DNA from: SIG454 sp045578465
Lineage (GTDB): Bacteria; Bacillota; Clostridia; Monoglobales; Monoglobaceae
DNA length: 18,805 nucleotides
Assembly: GCA_045578465.1 (NCBI GenBank)
Contig: JAZNKJ010000021.1
Coordinates: 1-18,805, forward strand
Direction: 5' to 3'
A model generated the notes under the pieces. The model was not told the DNA's origin. It saw only the letters and a program-made list of their open reading frames with translations, and did no database searches. Positions within the stretch are counted from its first letter, which is position 1, and every line of letters starts with the position of its first letter. The position numbers and the translations under genes were made by a program. This document shows positions 1 through 7,056 of this stretch, piece after piece.

Positions 1-978
1 ATAGAGCTTTGTCATAAACTTTTCAGGGTCAGTGCCTTTTTTAAGGTCAATTGTTATTTTAAGACCCATTTTATCCGTTTCGTCACGGATATCGGAAATT
101 TCTTTTAGCTTTCCGCCCTTTATAAGCTCAACTATCTTTTCGATTATCGCTTCAACTGTTGTTGTATACGGAATTTCATAAATATCAATACAGTTGCTCT
201 TTTTATCGTATTCGTATCTGCCACGAACCTTTATGCTTCCTCTGCCTGTTTTATAAATCTCAGCCATAAGGTCGCGGTTATAAATAACATCGCCACCTGT
301 TGAAAAGTCAGGGGCTTTTAAAATTTCAGTAAGATCGCAATCGGGGTCTTTCATAACCGCAATTGTTGCGTCACAGATTTCCGACAAATTAAAGCTGCAA
401 ATATTTGACGCCATACCAACGGCGATACCCTGATTTGGGTTAACCAAAATATTCGGGAAGGACACGGGGAGAAGGGTTGGCTCTTTTAAGCTTCCGTCAT
501 AGTTATCCACCATATCAATTGTATTTTTATCAATATCTTTGAAAACCTCTGTGCAGATAGAGCCAAGCTTAACCTCAGTATATCTTGATGCGGCATACGC
601 CATATCACGGGAATACTGTCTGCCGAAGTTACCCTTTGATTCAACAAACGGGTGGAGGAGCGCCTGGTGGCCTTCTGTAAGTCTTACCATTGTTTCATAA
701 ATCGCCGCGTCGCCATGGGGGTTTAATTTCATGGTAGAGCCAACAACATTGGCAGACTTAGTAAGCCTTCCTGATAAAAGTCCCATTTTATACATTGTAT
801 AAAGGAGCTTTCTGTGGGAGGGCTTAAAGCCGTCTATTTCAGGAATGGCACGGGAAACTATAACGCTCATTGCATAGGGCATATAGTTTGTTTCCAAAGT
901 TTCAATTATCCTCTGCTCTCTTGCAGGGGCATCGTGAAAAACCTTAACCTCTTCCTTTGCCTTCTTTCCTTTTGCCAT
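1..978 (-). CDS. Type IIA topoisomerase subunit A (GyrA/ParC-like), 3' part beyond window
   Basis: The first 326 codons are visible; the reading frame runs open off the left edge, so the C-terminal beta-propeller is not seen. The protein is the DNA-breaking and rejoining subunit of an ATP-dependent type IIA topoisomerase. The winged-helix region carries PHGDAAIYET (87-96), and the catalytic tyrosine is Y133 within AASRYTE; NFGR precedes it. The start ATG at 978 lies 24 nt after the stop of the GyrB-like gene, so the two form an operon encoding one enzyme. The Ser of the usual GDSA quinolone motif is Ala (A91) and the following acidic position is Glu (E95). Whether this is gyrase or topoisomerase IV cannot be settled, because the GyrA-box region is outside the window. 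By pairing and style it looks like the second (ParC-like) set found in Clostridia. Confidence 0.93.
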   Translation of the reverse strand, partial: MAKGKKAKEEVKVFHDAPAREQRIIETLETNYMPYAMSVIVSRAIPEIDGFKPSHRKLLYTMYKMGLLSGRLTKSANVVGSTMKLNPHGDAAIYETMVRLTEGHQALLHPFVESKGNFGRQYSRDMAYAASRYTEVKLGSICTEVFKDIDKNTIDMVDNYDGSLKEPTLLPVSFPNILVNPNQGIAVGMASNICSFNLSEICDATIAVMKDPDCDLTEILKAPDFSTGGDVIYNRDLMAEIYKTGRGSIKVRGRYEYDKKSNCIDIYEIPYTTTVEAIIEKIVELIKGGKLKEISDIRDETDKMGLKITIDLKKGTDPEKFMTKLY

Positions 979-1002
979 TTCCGTCAGTCCTTTCAATTTC
1001 TA

Positions 1003-2985
1003 TTACATAACATCAAGCATATCAATATACTCGTGGCCGTGTTCGGCAATATGCTCTTTTCTTCCTGCAAGGTTGTCCCCTAAAAGAAGCTCAAAGACTT
1101 CCTGAGTTCTTTCTATATCATCGGGCATAACCTTGATAAGTCGTCTTGTTTCAGGATTCATTGTGGTTTCCCACATCATTTCAGGCTGGTTTTCACCAAG
1201 ACCTTTGCTTCGCTGGATTGTATATTTCTTGCCTTCAAGCTTTTCAAGTATCTCAGCCTTTTCCTTTTCGTCATAGGCAAAATATGTCTTATCCTTTGCG
1301 TTTATCTCATAAAGAGGAGACTCGGCAATATAGACATAGCCTTTTTCAATTAAAGTCGGGGCAAGACGGTAAATCATTGTTAAAACAAGGGTTCTTATCT
1401 GGAAGCCGTCAACATCGGCATCTGTACAGATTATAATCTTGTTCCAGCGGAGATTTCCTAAATCAAAGGAATTTAAATCCTTATTGTACTTGGTTTTAAT
1501 CTCAACGCCACAGCCTAAAACTTTAAGCAAATCCACAATAATTTCGCTTGCGAAAATCTTGTTATAATCCGCTTTTAAGCAGTTAAGAATTTTACCTCTT
1601 ATTGGGATAATTGCCTGGAACTCGCTGTCTCTTCCCAATTTACAAGCGCCAAGAGCAGAATCACCCTCAACGATATAGACTTCCCTGCGTTCTATATCCT
1701 TTGTTCGGCAGTCAACGAACTTCTTGACACGGGTCATAGCGTCCATTGTTCCGCCAAGCTTTTTCTTAACATCTATTCTTGTTCTCTCGGCTGATTCACG
1801 GCTTCTTTTGTTAACCAAAACCTGCTCGGAAAACTTTTCCGCATCCGCTTTGTTTTCTATAAAATAGACATCAAGTTGTTCGCGGAGGAACTCTGTCATC
1901 GCTTCCTGGATGAACTTATTTGTTATAGCTTTTTTGGTCTGGTTTTCATAGCTGGTTACAGTTGAGAATGAGTTGCTTACCAATATCAAGCTGTCAGAAA
2001 CATCGTTAAATGTTATCTTGGCTTCATTTTTCTTATATTTGTTATTGTTCTTAATGTACTTGTCAAGGGCATAGACAAAAGCGTTTTTTACCGCTTTATC
2101 AGGAGACCCGCCGTGCTCTAAGAAGCTTGAGTTATGGTAATACTCCAAAACATTCACTTCGTTATTCATACAAAAAGCAAAGCTCATTTTAACCTTATAT
2201 TCGTCTAAATCTTCACGGTCGCGACCTTTTCTCTCGGCCTCGATATAATGAATTTCGGTCTTTTCTTTTCCGCCAGAAAGTTCTTTAATATAGTCAGTTA
2301 TGCCGTTTTCATAAAGGTATTCAAATTCTTCAAACTGGTCTTTTCCGTATTCGTTTCTTAAAACGAATTTAACACCGGGGTTAACAACCGCCTGTTTCTT
2401 TATTACCCCCTGGAAATAGTCAAGGGAGATGTCTATATCCGTGAAGACCTTAATGTCAGGTTTCCAACGAATTTTTGTTCCCGTATGTCTGTGGCGGAAT
2501 GGAGTTTTCATAAGTCCGCCGATATTTAAACCTTTTTCAAAATGGAGATTATATTTATGCCCGTCTCTTAAAATTTCAACATCCATATACTCGGAGCTGA
2601 ACTGAGTTGCACAGGTACCAAGACCGTTTAAACCAAGGCTGAACTCATAGTTGCTTCCTGAGTTATTTTCATACTTACCGCCTGCATACATTTCGCAGAA
2701 AACAAGCTCCCAGTTAAAACGATCTTCGCTTTTATTATATTCAACAGGAATTCCGCGTCCGTAGTCTTCAACCTCAACGGACTTGTCCATATACTTCGTA
2801 ACCTTTATAATATTTCCGTAGCCTTCTCTTGCCTCGTCAATGGAGTTTGACAAAATTTCAAAAACGGAATGCTGACAACCTTCGATACTGTCCGAACCGA
2901 AGATAACCGCAGGGCGTTTTCTGACTGTGTCAGGGCCTTTTAGCATTTTTATACTGTCATTTCCGTAACTCTCTTTCGCGCACAT
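1003..2985 (-). CDS. Type IIA topoisomerase subunit B (GyrB/ParE-like)
   Basis: This is the ATPase/TOPRIM subunit partnering the downstream GyrA-like protein. Numbering from the upstream in-frame ATG at 2991 (662 aa), the GHKL ATP site shows E45 and N49 (FEILSNSIDEA), D76 in EDYGRGIP and the glycine loop LGLNGLG (119-125). The QTK lysine is K353. The TOPRIM domain has EGDSA (442-446) and DADVDG (524-529), and the C-terminal KGLGE..PE..W signature is at 596-607. The length fits compact ParE/GyrB proteins without the large proteobacterial insert. I prefer the second ATG (2985): TGGAGG lies 9 nt before it but only 3 nt before the first. Deviations include EGDSALGAC instead of EGDSAGG and KRPAVIFG instead of KRPGMYIG. 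It is transcribed from the promoter at 3025-3053 and is probably a topoisomerase IV-like paralogue rather than the main gyrase. Confidence 0.92.
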   Translation of the reverse strand: MCAKESYGNDSIKMLKGPDTVRKRPAVIFGSDSIEGCQHSVFEILSNSIDEAREGYGNIIKVTKYMDKSVEVEDYGRGIPVEYNKSEDRFNWELVFCEMYAGGKYENNSGSNYEFSLGLNGLGTCATQFSSEYMDVEILRDGHKYNLHFEKGLNIGGLMKTPFRHRHTGTKIRWKPDIKVFTDIDISLDYFQGVIKKQAVVNPGVKFVLRNEYGKDQFEEFEYLYENGITDYIKELSGGKEKTEIHYIEAERKGRDREDLDEYKVKMSFAFCMNNEVNVLEYYHNSSFLEHGGSPDKAVKNAFVYALDKYIKNNNKYKKNEAKITFNDVSDSLILVSNSFSTVTSYENQTKKAITNKFIQEAMTEFLREQLDVYFIENKADAEKFSEQVLVNKRSRESAERTRIDVKKKLGGTMDAMTRVKKFVDCRTKDIERREVYIVEGDSALGACKLGRDSEFQAIIPIRGKILNCLKADYNKIFASEIIVDLLKVLGCGVEIKTKYNKDLNSFDLGNLRWNKIIICTDADVDGFQIRTLVLTMIYRLAPTLIEKGYVYIAESPLYEINAKDKTYFAYDEKEKAEILEKLEGKKYTIQRSKGLGENQPEMMWETTMNPETRRLIKVMPDDIERTQEVFELLLGDNLAGRKEHIAEHGHEYIDMLDVM

Positions 2986-3008
2986 TGGCATATACCTCCA
3001 TTTAAAAA

Positions 3009-3024
3009 ATACTATATATAGTAT
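3009..3024. promoter_or_regulatory. Perfect 16-bp palindrome over the topoisomerase operon start site (candidate operator)
   Basis: ATACTATATATAGTAT is its own reverse complement. It abuts the -10 box (3025-3030) and covers the predicted +1 near 3018, the classic place for a repressor dimer. The AT-rich core could also simply ease strand opening or be sensitive to supercoiling. No regulator gene is adjacent. Confidence 0.45.
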
Positions 3025-3053
3025 ATTATGACAAATTTAAGCCACAATGTCAA
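3025..3053 (-). promoter_or_regulatory. Sigma-A promoter of the topoisomerase operon
   Basis: On the minus strand, TTGACA (3048-3053) is followed by a 17-nt spacer and CATAAT (3025-3030). The start site should fall near 3018, giving a leader of about 30 nt that ends in TGGAGG. Confidence 0.8.
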
Positions 3054-3072
3054 GGGAATTTTTTGCTTTGGC

Positions 3073-3101
3073 TTGTTTTAATTCCCCTTATATGTTAAGA
3101 T
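3073..3101 (+). promoter_or_regulatory. Possible sigma-A promoter of the radical SAM gene
   Basis: TTGTTT (3073-3078) and TAAGAT (3096-3101) are separated by 17 nt. The match is moderate; it would start transcription about 20 nt before the preferred start codon. Confidence 0.4.
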
Positions 3102-3127
3102 AATATTAAAGGAAAGGAATGTTTCTT

Positions 3128-4021
3128 ATGTCAGAGCTTACAAGGTGTTCTCTTTGCCCGAGAAATTGCAATATAAACCGACACAAAAAGGTCGGTTTTT
3201 GCAAGGCAGGAGATAAAATAAAAGTTGCAAGATGCGCTCTTCATTTCTGGGAAGAGCCTATAATCAGCGGAAAAAACGGAAGTGGGACAATCTTCTTTTC
3301 CCACTGCAATTTGACTTGCGTTTTTTGTCAGAATTATGAGATAAGCCACGGCGGTTTCGGAAAAGAAATTTCCGTAAGTGAATGCGCCCAGCTCTTCTTA
3401 AAGCTTCAATCTATGGGTGCTCACAACATAAATCTTGTTACTCCTACGCCTTATTCTTCACTTATAATAAAAGCTTTGGATTTGGTAAAAGATAAGCTTA
3501 ACATCCCCGTTGTTTATAACTGCGGTGGATATGAAAACCCTGATGTTATTGAAAAATTAACTCCTTATATTGATATTTATCTCACAGATTTTAAATACTA
3601 TGACAAAACTCTTTCAAAGAAATATTCTCTCGCAGAAAATTACAGCGAGTTTGCTCTTTCTTCCTTAGAAAAAATGATTGAAACTAAGGGAGCGCCGAAG
3701 ATAAAGGACGGCATTATGGAAAGGGGCGTTATTGTCCGCCATCTTGTTTTGCCATCTTGCAGAGAGGACAGCAAAAAAATCCTTTCTCTTCTTAAAGAAA
3801 GGTTTGGAACGGACAAGTTTATTCTAAGCCTTATGGCTCAGTATTTTCCCCCTGAAAATTTAGGGAATTCCCCCGAAATAAACAGGAAAATCACTTCCTT
3901 TGAATATGACAGCGTTGTTAATTTCGCTTATGATTTGGGCTTTAATAATGCCTATATTCAGGAGAGGGAAAGCGCTTCGGAAAATTTTGTTCCCGAATTC
4001 GATTTAAGCGGTGTTGACTAA
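3128..4021 (+). CDS. PflX-like radical SAM protein (pyruvate formate-lyase activase-related)
   Basis: The protein has about 297 residues. Its radical SAM cluster motif is CNLTCVFC (C60, C64, C67 from the preferred start), which would bind a [4Fe-4S] cluster and S-adenosylmethionine to make the 5'-deoxyadenosyl radical. An N-terminal cysteine cluster (C7, C10, C14, C25 in CSLCPRNC...GFC) is typical of the PflX/COG1313 branch rather than true PflA. NCGGYEN and LTDFKYYD follow in the barrel. AGG lies only one nucleotide before the upstream ATG at 3119 but 10 nt before the ATG at 3128, so the latter is preferred. No pyruvate formate-lyase or other glycyl radical enzyme is in the window, so the substrate is unknown. 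The neighbouring Mrp ATPase handles Fe-S clusters, a suggestive but not proven link. Confidence 0.85.
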   Translation: MSELTRCSLCPRNCNINRHKKVGFCKAGDKIKVARCALHFWEEPIISGKNGSGTIFFSHCNLTCVFCQNYEISHGGFGKEISVSECAQLFLKLQSMGAHNINLVTPTPYSSLIIKALDLVKDKLNIPVVYNCGGYENPDVIEKLTPYIDIYLTDFKYYDKTLSKKYSLAENYSEFALSSLEKMIETKGAPKIKDGIMERGVIVRHLVLPSCREDSKKILSLLKERFGTDKFILSLMAQYFPPENLGNSPEINRKITSFEYDSVVNFAYDLGFNNAYIQERESASENFVPEFDLSGVD

Positions 4022-4042
4022 AATAAATAAAAGTGATAAAAT
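4014..4042 (+). promoter_or_regulatory. Sigma-A promoter of the Mrp ATPase gene
   Basis: TTGACT (4014-4019) overlaps the last codons of the radical SAM gene; a 17-nt spacer leads to TAAAAT (4037-4042). The gene therefore probably has its own start besides any readthrough. Confidence 0.6.
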
Positions 4043-4077
4043 ATATTAGATTTTACGAGAAAAGAGGTTTTATATAA

Positions 4078-4902
4078 ATGAGTGAATGTACACACGATTG
4101 CAGTACTTGTGGAGAAAGCTGCAGCGAAAGAACAAGTCCTCAGAGCTTTTTAGAGGCTCCCAATGCTATGAGCAATATTAAAAAGGTTATCGGCGTTGTC
4201 TCAGGAAAGGGTGGAGTTGGAAAATCCTTAGTCACTTCCCTTTTGGCAACAGCCGTTTCCAAGGCGGGTAAAAACGCCGCTATTTTGGATGCGGACATAA
4301 CAGGACCGTCTATTCCTAAAATTTTCGGTATTACCGAAAAAGCAACAGGAAATGACTTTGGTATTCTTCCTGCTAAAACAAAGGGCGGAATTGAAGTTAT
4401 GTCTATCAATCTTTTACTTGAAGATGATACTGCTCCTGTTGTTTGGAGAGGCCCTGTTATTGCAGGAACTGTTAAGCAGTTCTGGACAGATGTTATCTGG
4501 GAAGATGTTGACTATATGTTTGTTGATATGCCTCCGGGCACGGGAGATGTTCCTTTAACTGTATTCCAGTCGCTCCCTGTTGACGGAATTATCATCGTAA
4601 CTTCTCCTCAGGAGCTTGTTTCAATGATCGTTGAAAAAGCCGTTAATATGGCAAATATGATGAATATTCCTATTCTCGGTATTGTTGAGAATATGAGCTG
4701 GGTTAACTGCCCCGACTGCGGAAAGAAAATTCATATTTTCGGAGAGAGCAAAACAGGCGAGATTGCAACCAAGTTCGGTCTTCCTCTTCTTGCCCAGATT
4801 CCGTTTGACGCAAAGATTGCTTCTCTTTGTGATAAAGGAGAGCTTGAAAGCATTGAAGAAAACCCCATTAAAGGCGCATCTGACGCGGTTCTTGCCCTTT
4901 AA
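4078..4902 (+). CDS. mrp: Mrp/NBP35-type Fe-S cluster carrier ATPase
   Basis: This is a 274-residue SIMIBI-class P-loop ATPase of the Mrp/ApbC/NBP35 family, cytosolic dimers that hold and pass on Fe-S clusters. The deviant Walker A is KGGVGKS (44-50), the switch I region starts with DADITGPS (71-78), and the switch II/Walker B segment is VDMPPGTGD (149-157). The C-terminal CPDC (C211, C214) is the cluster-bridging CxxC. The N-terminus has four more cysteines (C4, C8, C11, C15), the NBP35-like style of a second cluster site. The N-terminal MIP18/DUF59 domain of longer Mrp proteins is absent, which is common in Clostridia. AGAGG precedes the start. The gene follows the radical SAM gene by 56 nt, and a terminator was not seen before the L21 leader. 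Confidence 0.92.
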   Translation: MSECTHDCSTCGESCSERTSPQSFLEAPNAMSNIKKVIGVVSGKGGVGKSLVTSLLATAVSKAGKNAAILDADITGPSIPKIFGITEKATGNDFGILPAKTKGGIEVMSINLLLEDDTAPVVWRGPVIAGTVKQFWTDVIWEDVDYMFVDMPPGTGDVPLTVFQSLPVDGIIIVTSPQELVSMIVEKAVNMANMMNIPILGIVENMSWVNCPDCGKKIHIFGESKTGEIATKFGLPLLAQIPFDAKIASLCDKGELESIEENPIKGASDAVLAL

Positions 4903-4931
4903 AAAAATATAATAAAGTTGTTAAAAAAACA

Positions 4932-4960
4932 TTGACAAACATTTTCGTTTGTGGTATTAT
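4932..4960 (+). promoter_or_regulatory. Sigma-A promoter of the rplU-rpmA operon
   Basis: TTGACA (4932-4937), a 17-nt spacer and TATTAT (4955-4960) form a near-consensus promoter. Transcription should begin near 4967, leaving a leader of about 80 nt. Confidence 0.85.
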
Positions 4961-4966
4961 ATTTTG

Positions 4967-5048
4967 GTAACCGCTCATAAAAGGTTCATAAAAAGCAGTT
5001 TGCTTACCTCATTTGGCGAGTCTTGGGTAATAGGAGGGATTACGAATT
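4967..5048 (+). promoter_or_regulatory. Ribosomal L21 leader RNA (putative autoregulatory)
   Basis: The untranslated stretch between the promoter and rplU contains two small hairpins (AACC/GGTT and AAGCA-GTT-TGCTT) and a CTC-ATTTGGC-GAG element, followed by the AGGAGG ribosome binding site at 5032-5037. CCTC at 5007-5010 can pair with GAGG at 5034-5037 and so could mask the site. Firmicutes rplU operons are known to carry an L21 leader thought to bind the L21 protein; position and style fit, but I could not score it against the family model. Confidence 0.6.
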
Positions 5049-5369
5049 ATGTACGCAATTATTGAGACTGGCGGAAAGCAGTATAAAGTATCCGAAGGCG
5101 ATTTCGTTTTCGTTGAAAAGCTTGATGTTAAAGATGGCGCTAAGGTTCAAATCGATAAGGTTTTAGCTATTGGCGGTGAAACAGTTGAAATCGGTGCTCC
5201 TTATGTTGAGGGCGCTAAGGTTGTGGCTAAAGCTGTTAAGAGTGGTAAAGATAAGAAAATTATCGTTTACAAGTATAAGCCTAAAAAGGGCTACCACAAG
5301 AAGCAGGGTCACAGACAGCCTTACACAAAGCTTGAAATCAAGAAGATTGAACTTAAAAAGGCTGAATAA
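5049..5369 (+). CDS. rplU: 50S ribosomal protein L21
   Basis: The product has 106 residues, the normal length, starting MYAIIETGGKQYKV and containing the family's basic KPKKGYHKKQGHRQ segment (77-90) and PYTKLEIKKI near the C-terminus. L21 binds 23S rRNA in the large subunit. It is first in the rplU-rpmA operon with its own promoter and leader. The gene usually found next in Firmicutes, the L27-processing protease prp (ysxB), is missing: only 42 nt separate rplU from rpmA. Confidence 0.98.
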   Translation: MYAIIETGGKQYKVSEGDFVFVEKLDVKDGAKVQIDKVLAIGGETVEIGAPYVEGAKVVAKAVKSGKDKKIIVYKYKPKKGYHKKQGHRQPYTKLEIKKIELKKAE

Positions 5370-5411
5370 TTTTGATTGATTGTTATTTTTCAGATAGAGA
5401 GGTGAATTTCT

Positions 5412-5672
5412 ATGGCACATAAGAAAGGTGTCGGCAGTACAAAGAACGGCCGTGATTCTGAGGCTAAACGCCTTGGTGTCAAAAAAGGTGACGGACAGCA
5501 CGTTTTAGCCGGAAATATTTTGGTTAGACAACGCGGTACAAAAATTCATCCGGGACTCAATGTTGGCAAAGGTAGCGATGATACATTGTTTGCATTGGTT
5601 AACGGTAGCGTTAAGTTTGAACGCAAGGGCAAGGATAAGAAACAGGTTAGTGTTTACGAAATTGCTCAGTAA
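5412..5672 (+). CDS. rpmA: 50S ribosomal protein L27, no N-terminal extension
   Basis: The 86-residue product begins MAHKKGVGSTKNGRDSE; the rest, including RQRGTKIHPG and KFERKGKDKK, is standard L27. L27 sits near the peptidyl transferase centre, where its N-terminal tail reaches the tRNAs. In Bacillus and Staphylococcus L27 is made with a short hydrophobic extension ending in FF/A that the Prp protease removes; here it is absent. An in-frame TGA lies two codons before the ATG, so it cannot be hidden by a wrong start. The binding site is AGAGAGGTG. A strong terminator follows 9 nt after the stop. Confidence 0.98.
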   Translation: MAHKKGVGSTKNGRDSEAKRLGVKKGDGQHVLAGNILVRQRGTKIHPGLNVGKGSDDTLFALVNGSVKFERKGKDKKQVSVYEIAQ

Positions 5673-5681
5673 TATGAACTA

Positions 5682-5714
5682 AAAGGTGTACCTTATGGTG
5701 CACCTTTATTTTTT
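5682..5714 (+). terminator. Rho-independent terminator after rpmA
   Basis: An 11-bp stem with one G-T pair (5682-5692 with 5697-5707), a TTAT loop and a run of Ts to 5714 end the rplU-rpmA unit. obg lies just beyond and may depend on readthrough or a weak promoter within 5715-5748. Confidence 0.85.
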
Positions 5715-5748
5715 CAAAAGTTGTATATACTACAAAAGGGGTGATTCT

Positions 5749-7020
5749 ATGTTTAAAGACACTTCAACAATTTTTATAAAAGCAGGAGATGGCGGACACG
5801 GAGCTGTTACCTTCCATCGTGAGAAATATGTTGCGGCAGGCGGTCCTGACGGCGGAGACGGCGGACATGGTGGAAATGTTGTTGCCGTTGCTGATAAAAA
5901 TGTCAGTACTCTTATCGATTTTCGTTATAAGAAAAAATACGCCGCAGAAAACGGCGGAAACGGTCGTGACGGTCGCCGAAGCGGAAAAAACGGCGAGGAC
6001 CTTATTATTAAATTCCCTTGCGGGACTATAATCCGCGACAAGGAATCAGATAAGGTTATTTGCGACCTTAAAAACGACGGGGACAGCTTTATTATTGCAA
6101 GAGGCGGAAACGGCGGTTGGGGAAACTCACATTTTGCAACTTCCACAAGGCAGACTCCCAAATTTGCAAAGGCAGGTCTTCCCGGGGACGAGAGGGAAAT
6201 CACTCTTGAGCTTAAACTTATTGCAGATGTTGGTCTTTTGGGCTTTCCTAATGTTGGAAAATCAACCTTCCTCTCTATTGTAAGCGATGCCCGTCCTAAA
6301 ATCGCCAACTACCATTTTACTACCTTAGAGCCAAACCTCGGGGTGGTTAATATGGGCGACGGAAGCTTTGTTATTGCCGACATCCCGGGAATTATCGAAG
6401 GCGCTCATCAAGGCGTTGGCTTGGGCCACGAGTTTTTGCGCCATGTTGAAAGAACAAAGGTTCTTCTCCATTTTGTTGATGTTTCGGGCATTGAGGGCAG
6501 AGACCCCTTGGAAGATTTTAAGACCATTAACTCCGAGCTTTTTGAGTATAGCGAAAAGCTTTCGGAAAAGCCTCAGATTGTTGTTGCAAATAAGGCGGAT
6601 ATCCCGACCTTTAACGATAACTTTGAGGGTTTTAAGGCTGAGATTGAGAAAATGGGATACAAGGTTTTTGCAATTTCAGGGGCGACAAAAATGGGGATTA
6701 CAGAGGTTTTAAACGAGGTTTATCATCTTCTTTCCACTCTTCCCGAGGAAACGGAAGAATATGAAATGTTCGACTTTGACGAACATAAGCAACTTGATAT
6801 GGACAAAATAGAAGTCATAATCGAAGACGGAGTTTTCTTTGTTGAGGGACTTCGAATTCAAAACCTTGTTGAGTCAACCAACTTTGATGATTATGAGTCC
6901 TTACAATATTTCCAGAGAGCGCTCAGAAAATACGGAGTTATTGACAAGCTTGAAGAAGCAGGAGTCAAAGAGGGCGACCTTGTTAATATCTATGATTTTG
7001 AATTTGACTATGTTAAATAA
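5749..7020 (+). CDS. obg: GTPase Obg (CgtA)
   Basis: The protein has 423 residues in the full three-domain form. The glycine-rich Obg fold is at 1-158 with repeated GGDGG and GGNGG stretches. The GTPase domain has G1 GFPNVGKST (165-173), G3 DIPG (211-214), G4 NKAD (281-284) and G5 SGATK (310-314). The C-terminal OCT domain spans about 345-423. Obg acts in late 50S assembly and in stress and sporulation control in Bacillus. The ATG at 5749 with AAAGGGGTG before it is the right start: a longer reading frame from 5686 would run through the terminator hairpin and adds residues no Obg has. It follows rpmA as in most Firmicutes. Confidence 0.97.
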   Translation: MFKDTSTIFIKAGDGGHGAVTFHREKYVAAGGPDGGDGGHGGNVVAVADKNVSTLIDFRYKKKYAAENGGNGRDGRRSGKNGEDLIIKFPCGTIIRDKESDKVICDLKNDGDSFIIARGGNGGWGNSHFATSTRQTPKFAKAGLPGDEREITLELKLIADVGLLGFPNVGKSTFLSIVSDARPKIANYHFTTLEPNLGVVNMGDGSFVIADIPGIIEGAHQGVGLGHEFLRHVERTKVLLHFVDVSGIEGRDPLEDFKTINSELFEYSEKLSEKPQIVVANKADIPTFNDNFEGFKAEIEKMGYKVFAISGATKMGITEVLNEVYHLLSTLPEETEEYEMFDFDEHKQLDMDKIEVIIEDGVFFVEGLRIQNLVESTNFDDYESLQYFQRALRKYGVIDKLEEAGVKEGDLVNIYDFEFDYVK

Positions 7021-7021
7021 A

Positions 7022-7056
7022 AAAAGGGTATGCAGTGCATACCCTTTTATTTTTTT
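7022..7056. terminator. Bidirectional terminator between obg and the AEC transporter gene
   Basis: The 13-nt arms AAAAGGGTATGCA (7022-7034) and TGCATACCCTTTT (7036-7048) are perfect complements around a single G. T runs follow on both strands, so it can stop obg from the left and the leftward operon from the right. The rightward T run overlaps the stop codon of the transporter gene. Confidence 0.88.

Noticed and set aside
814..1436. Plus-strand reading frames opposite the topoisomerase genes
   Set aside because: They are antisense shadows of conserved genes without binding sites.
5686..5748. A longer obg frame adding 21 residues
   Set aside because: It runs through the rpmA terminator hairpin, and those residues have no match in the Obg family; the ATG at 5749 has a good binding site.
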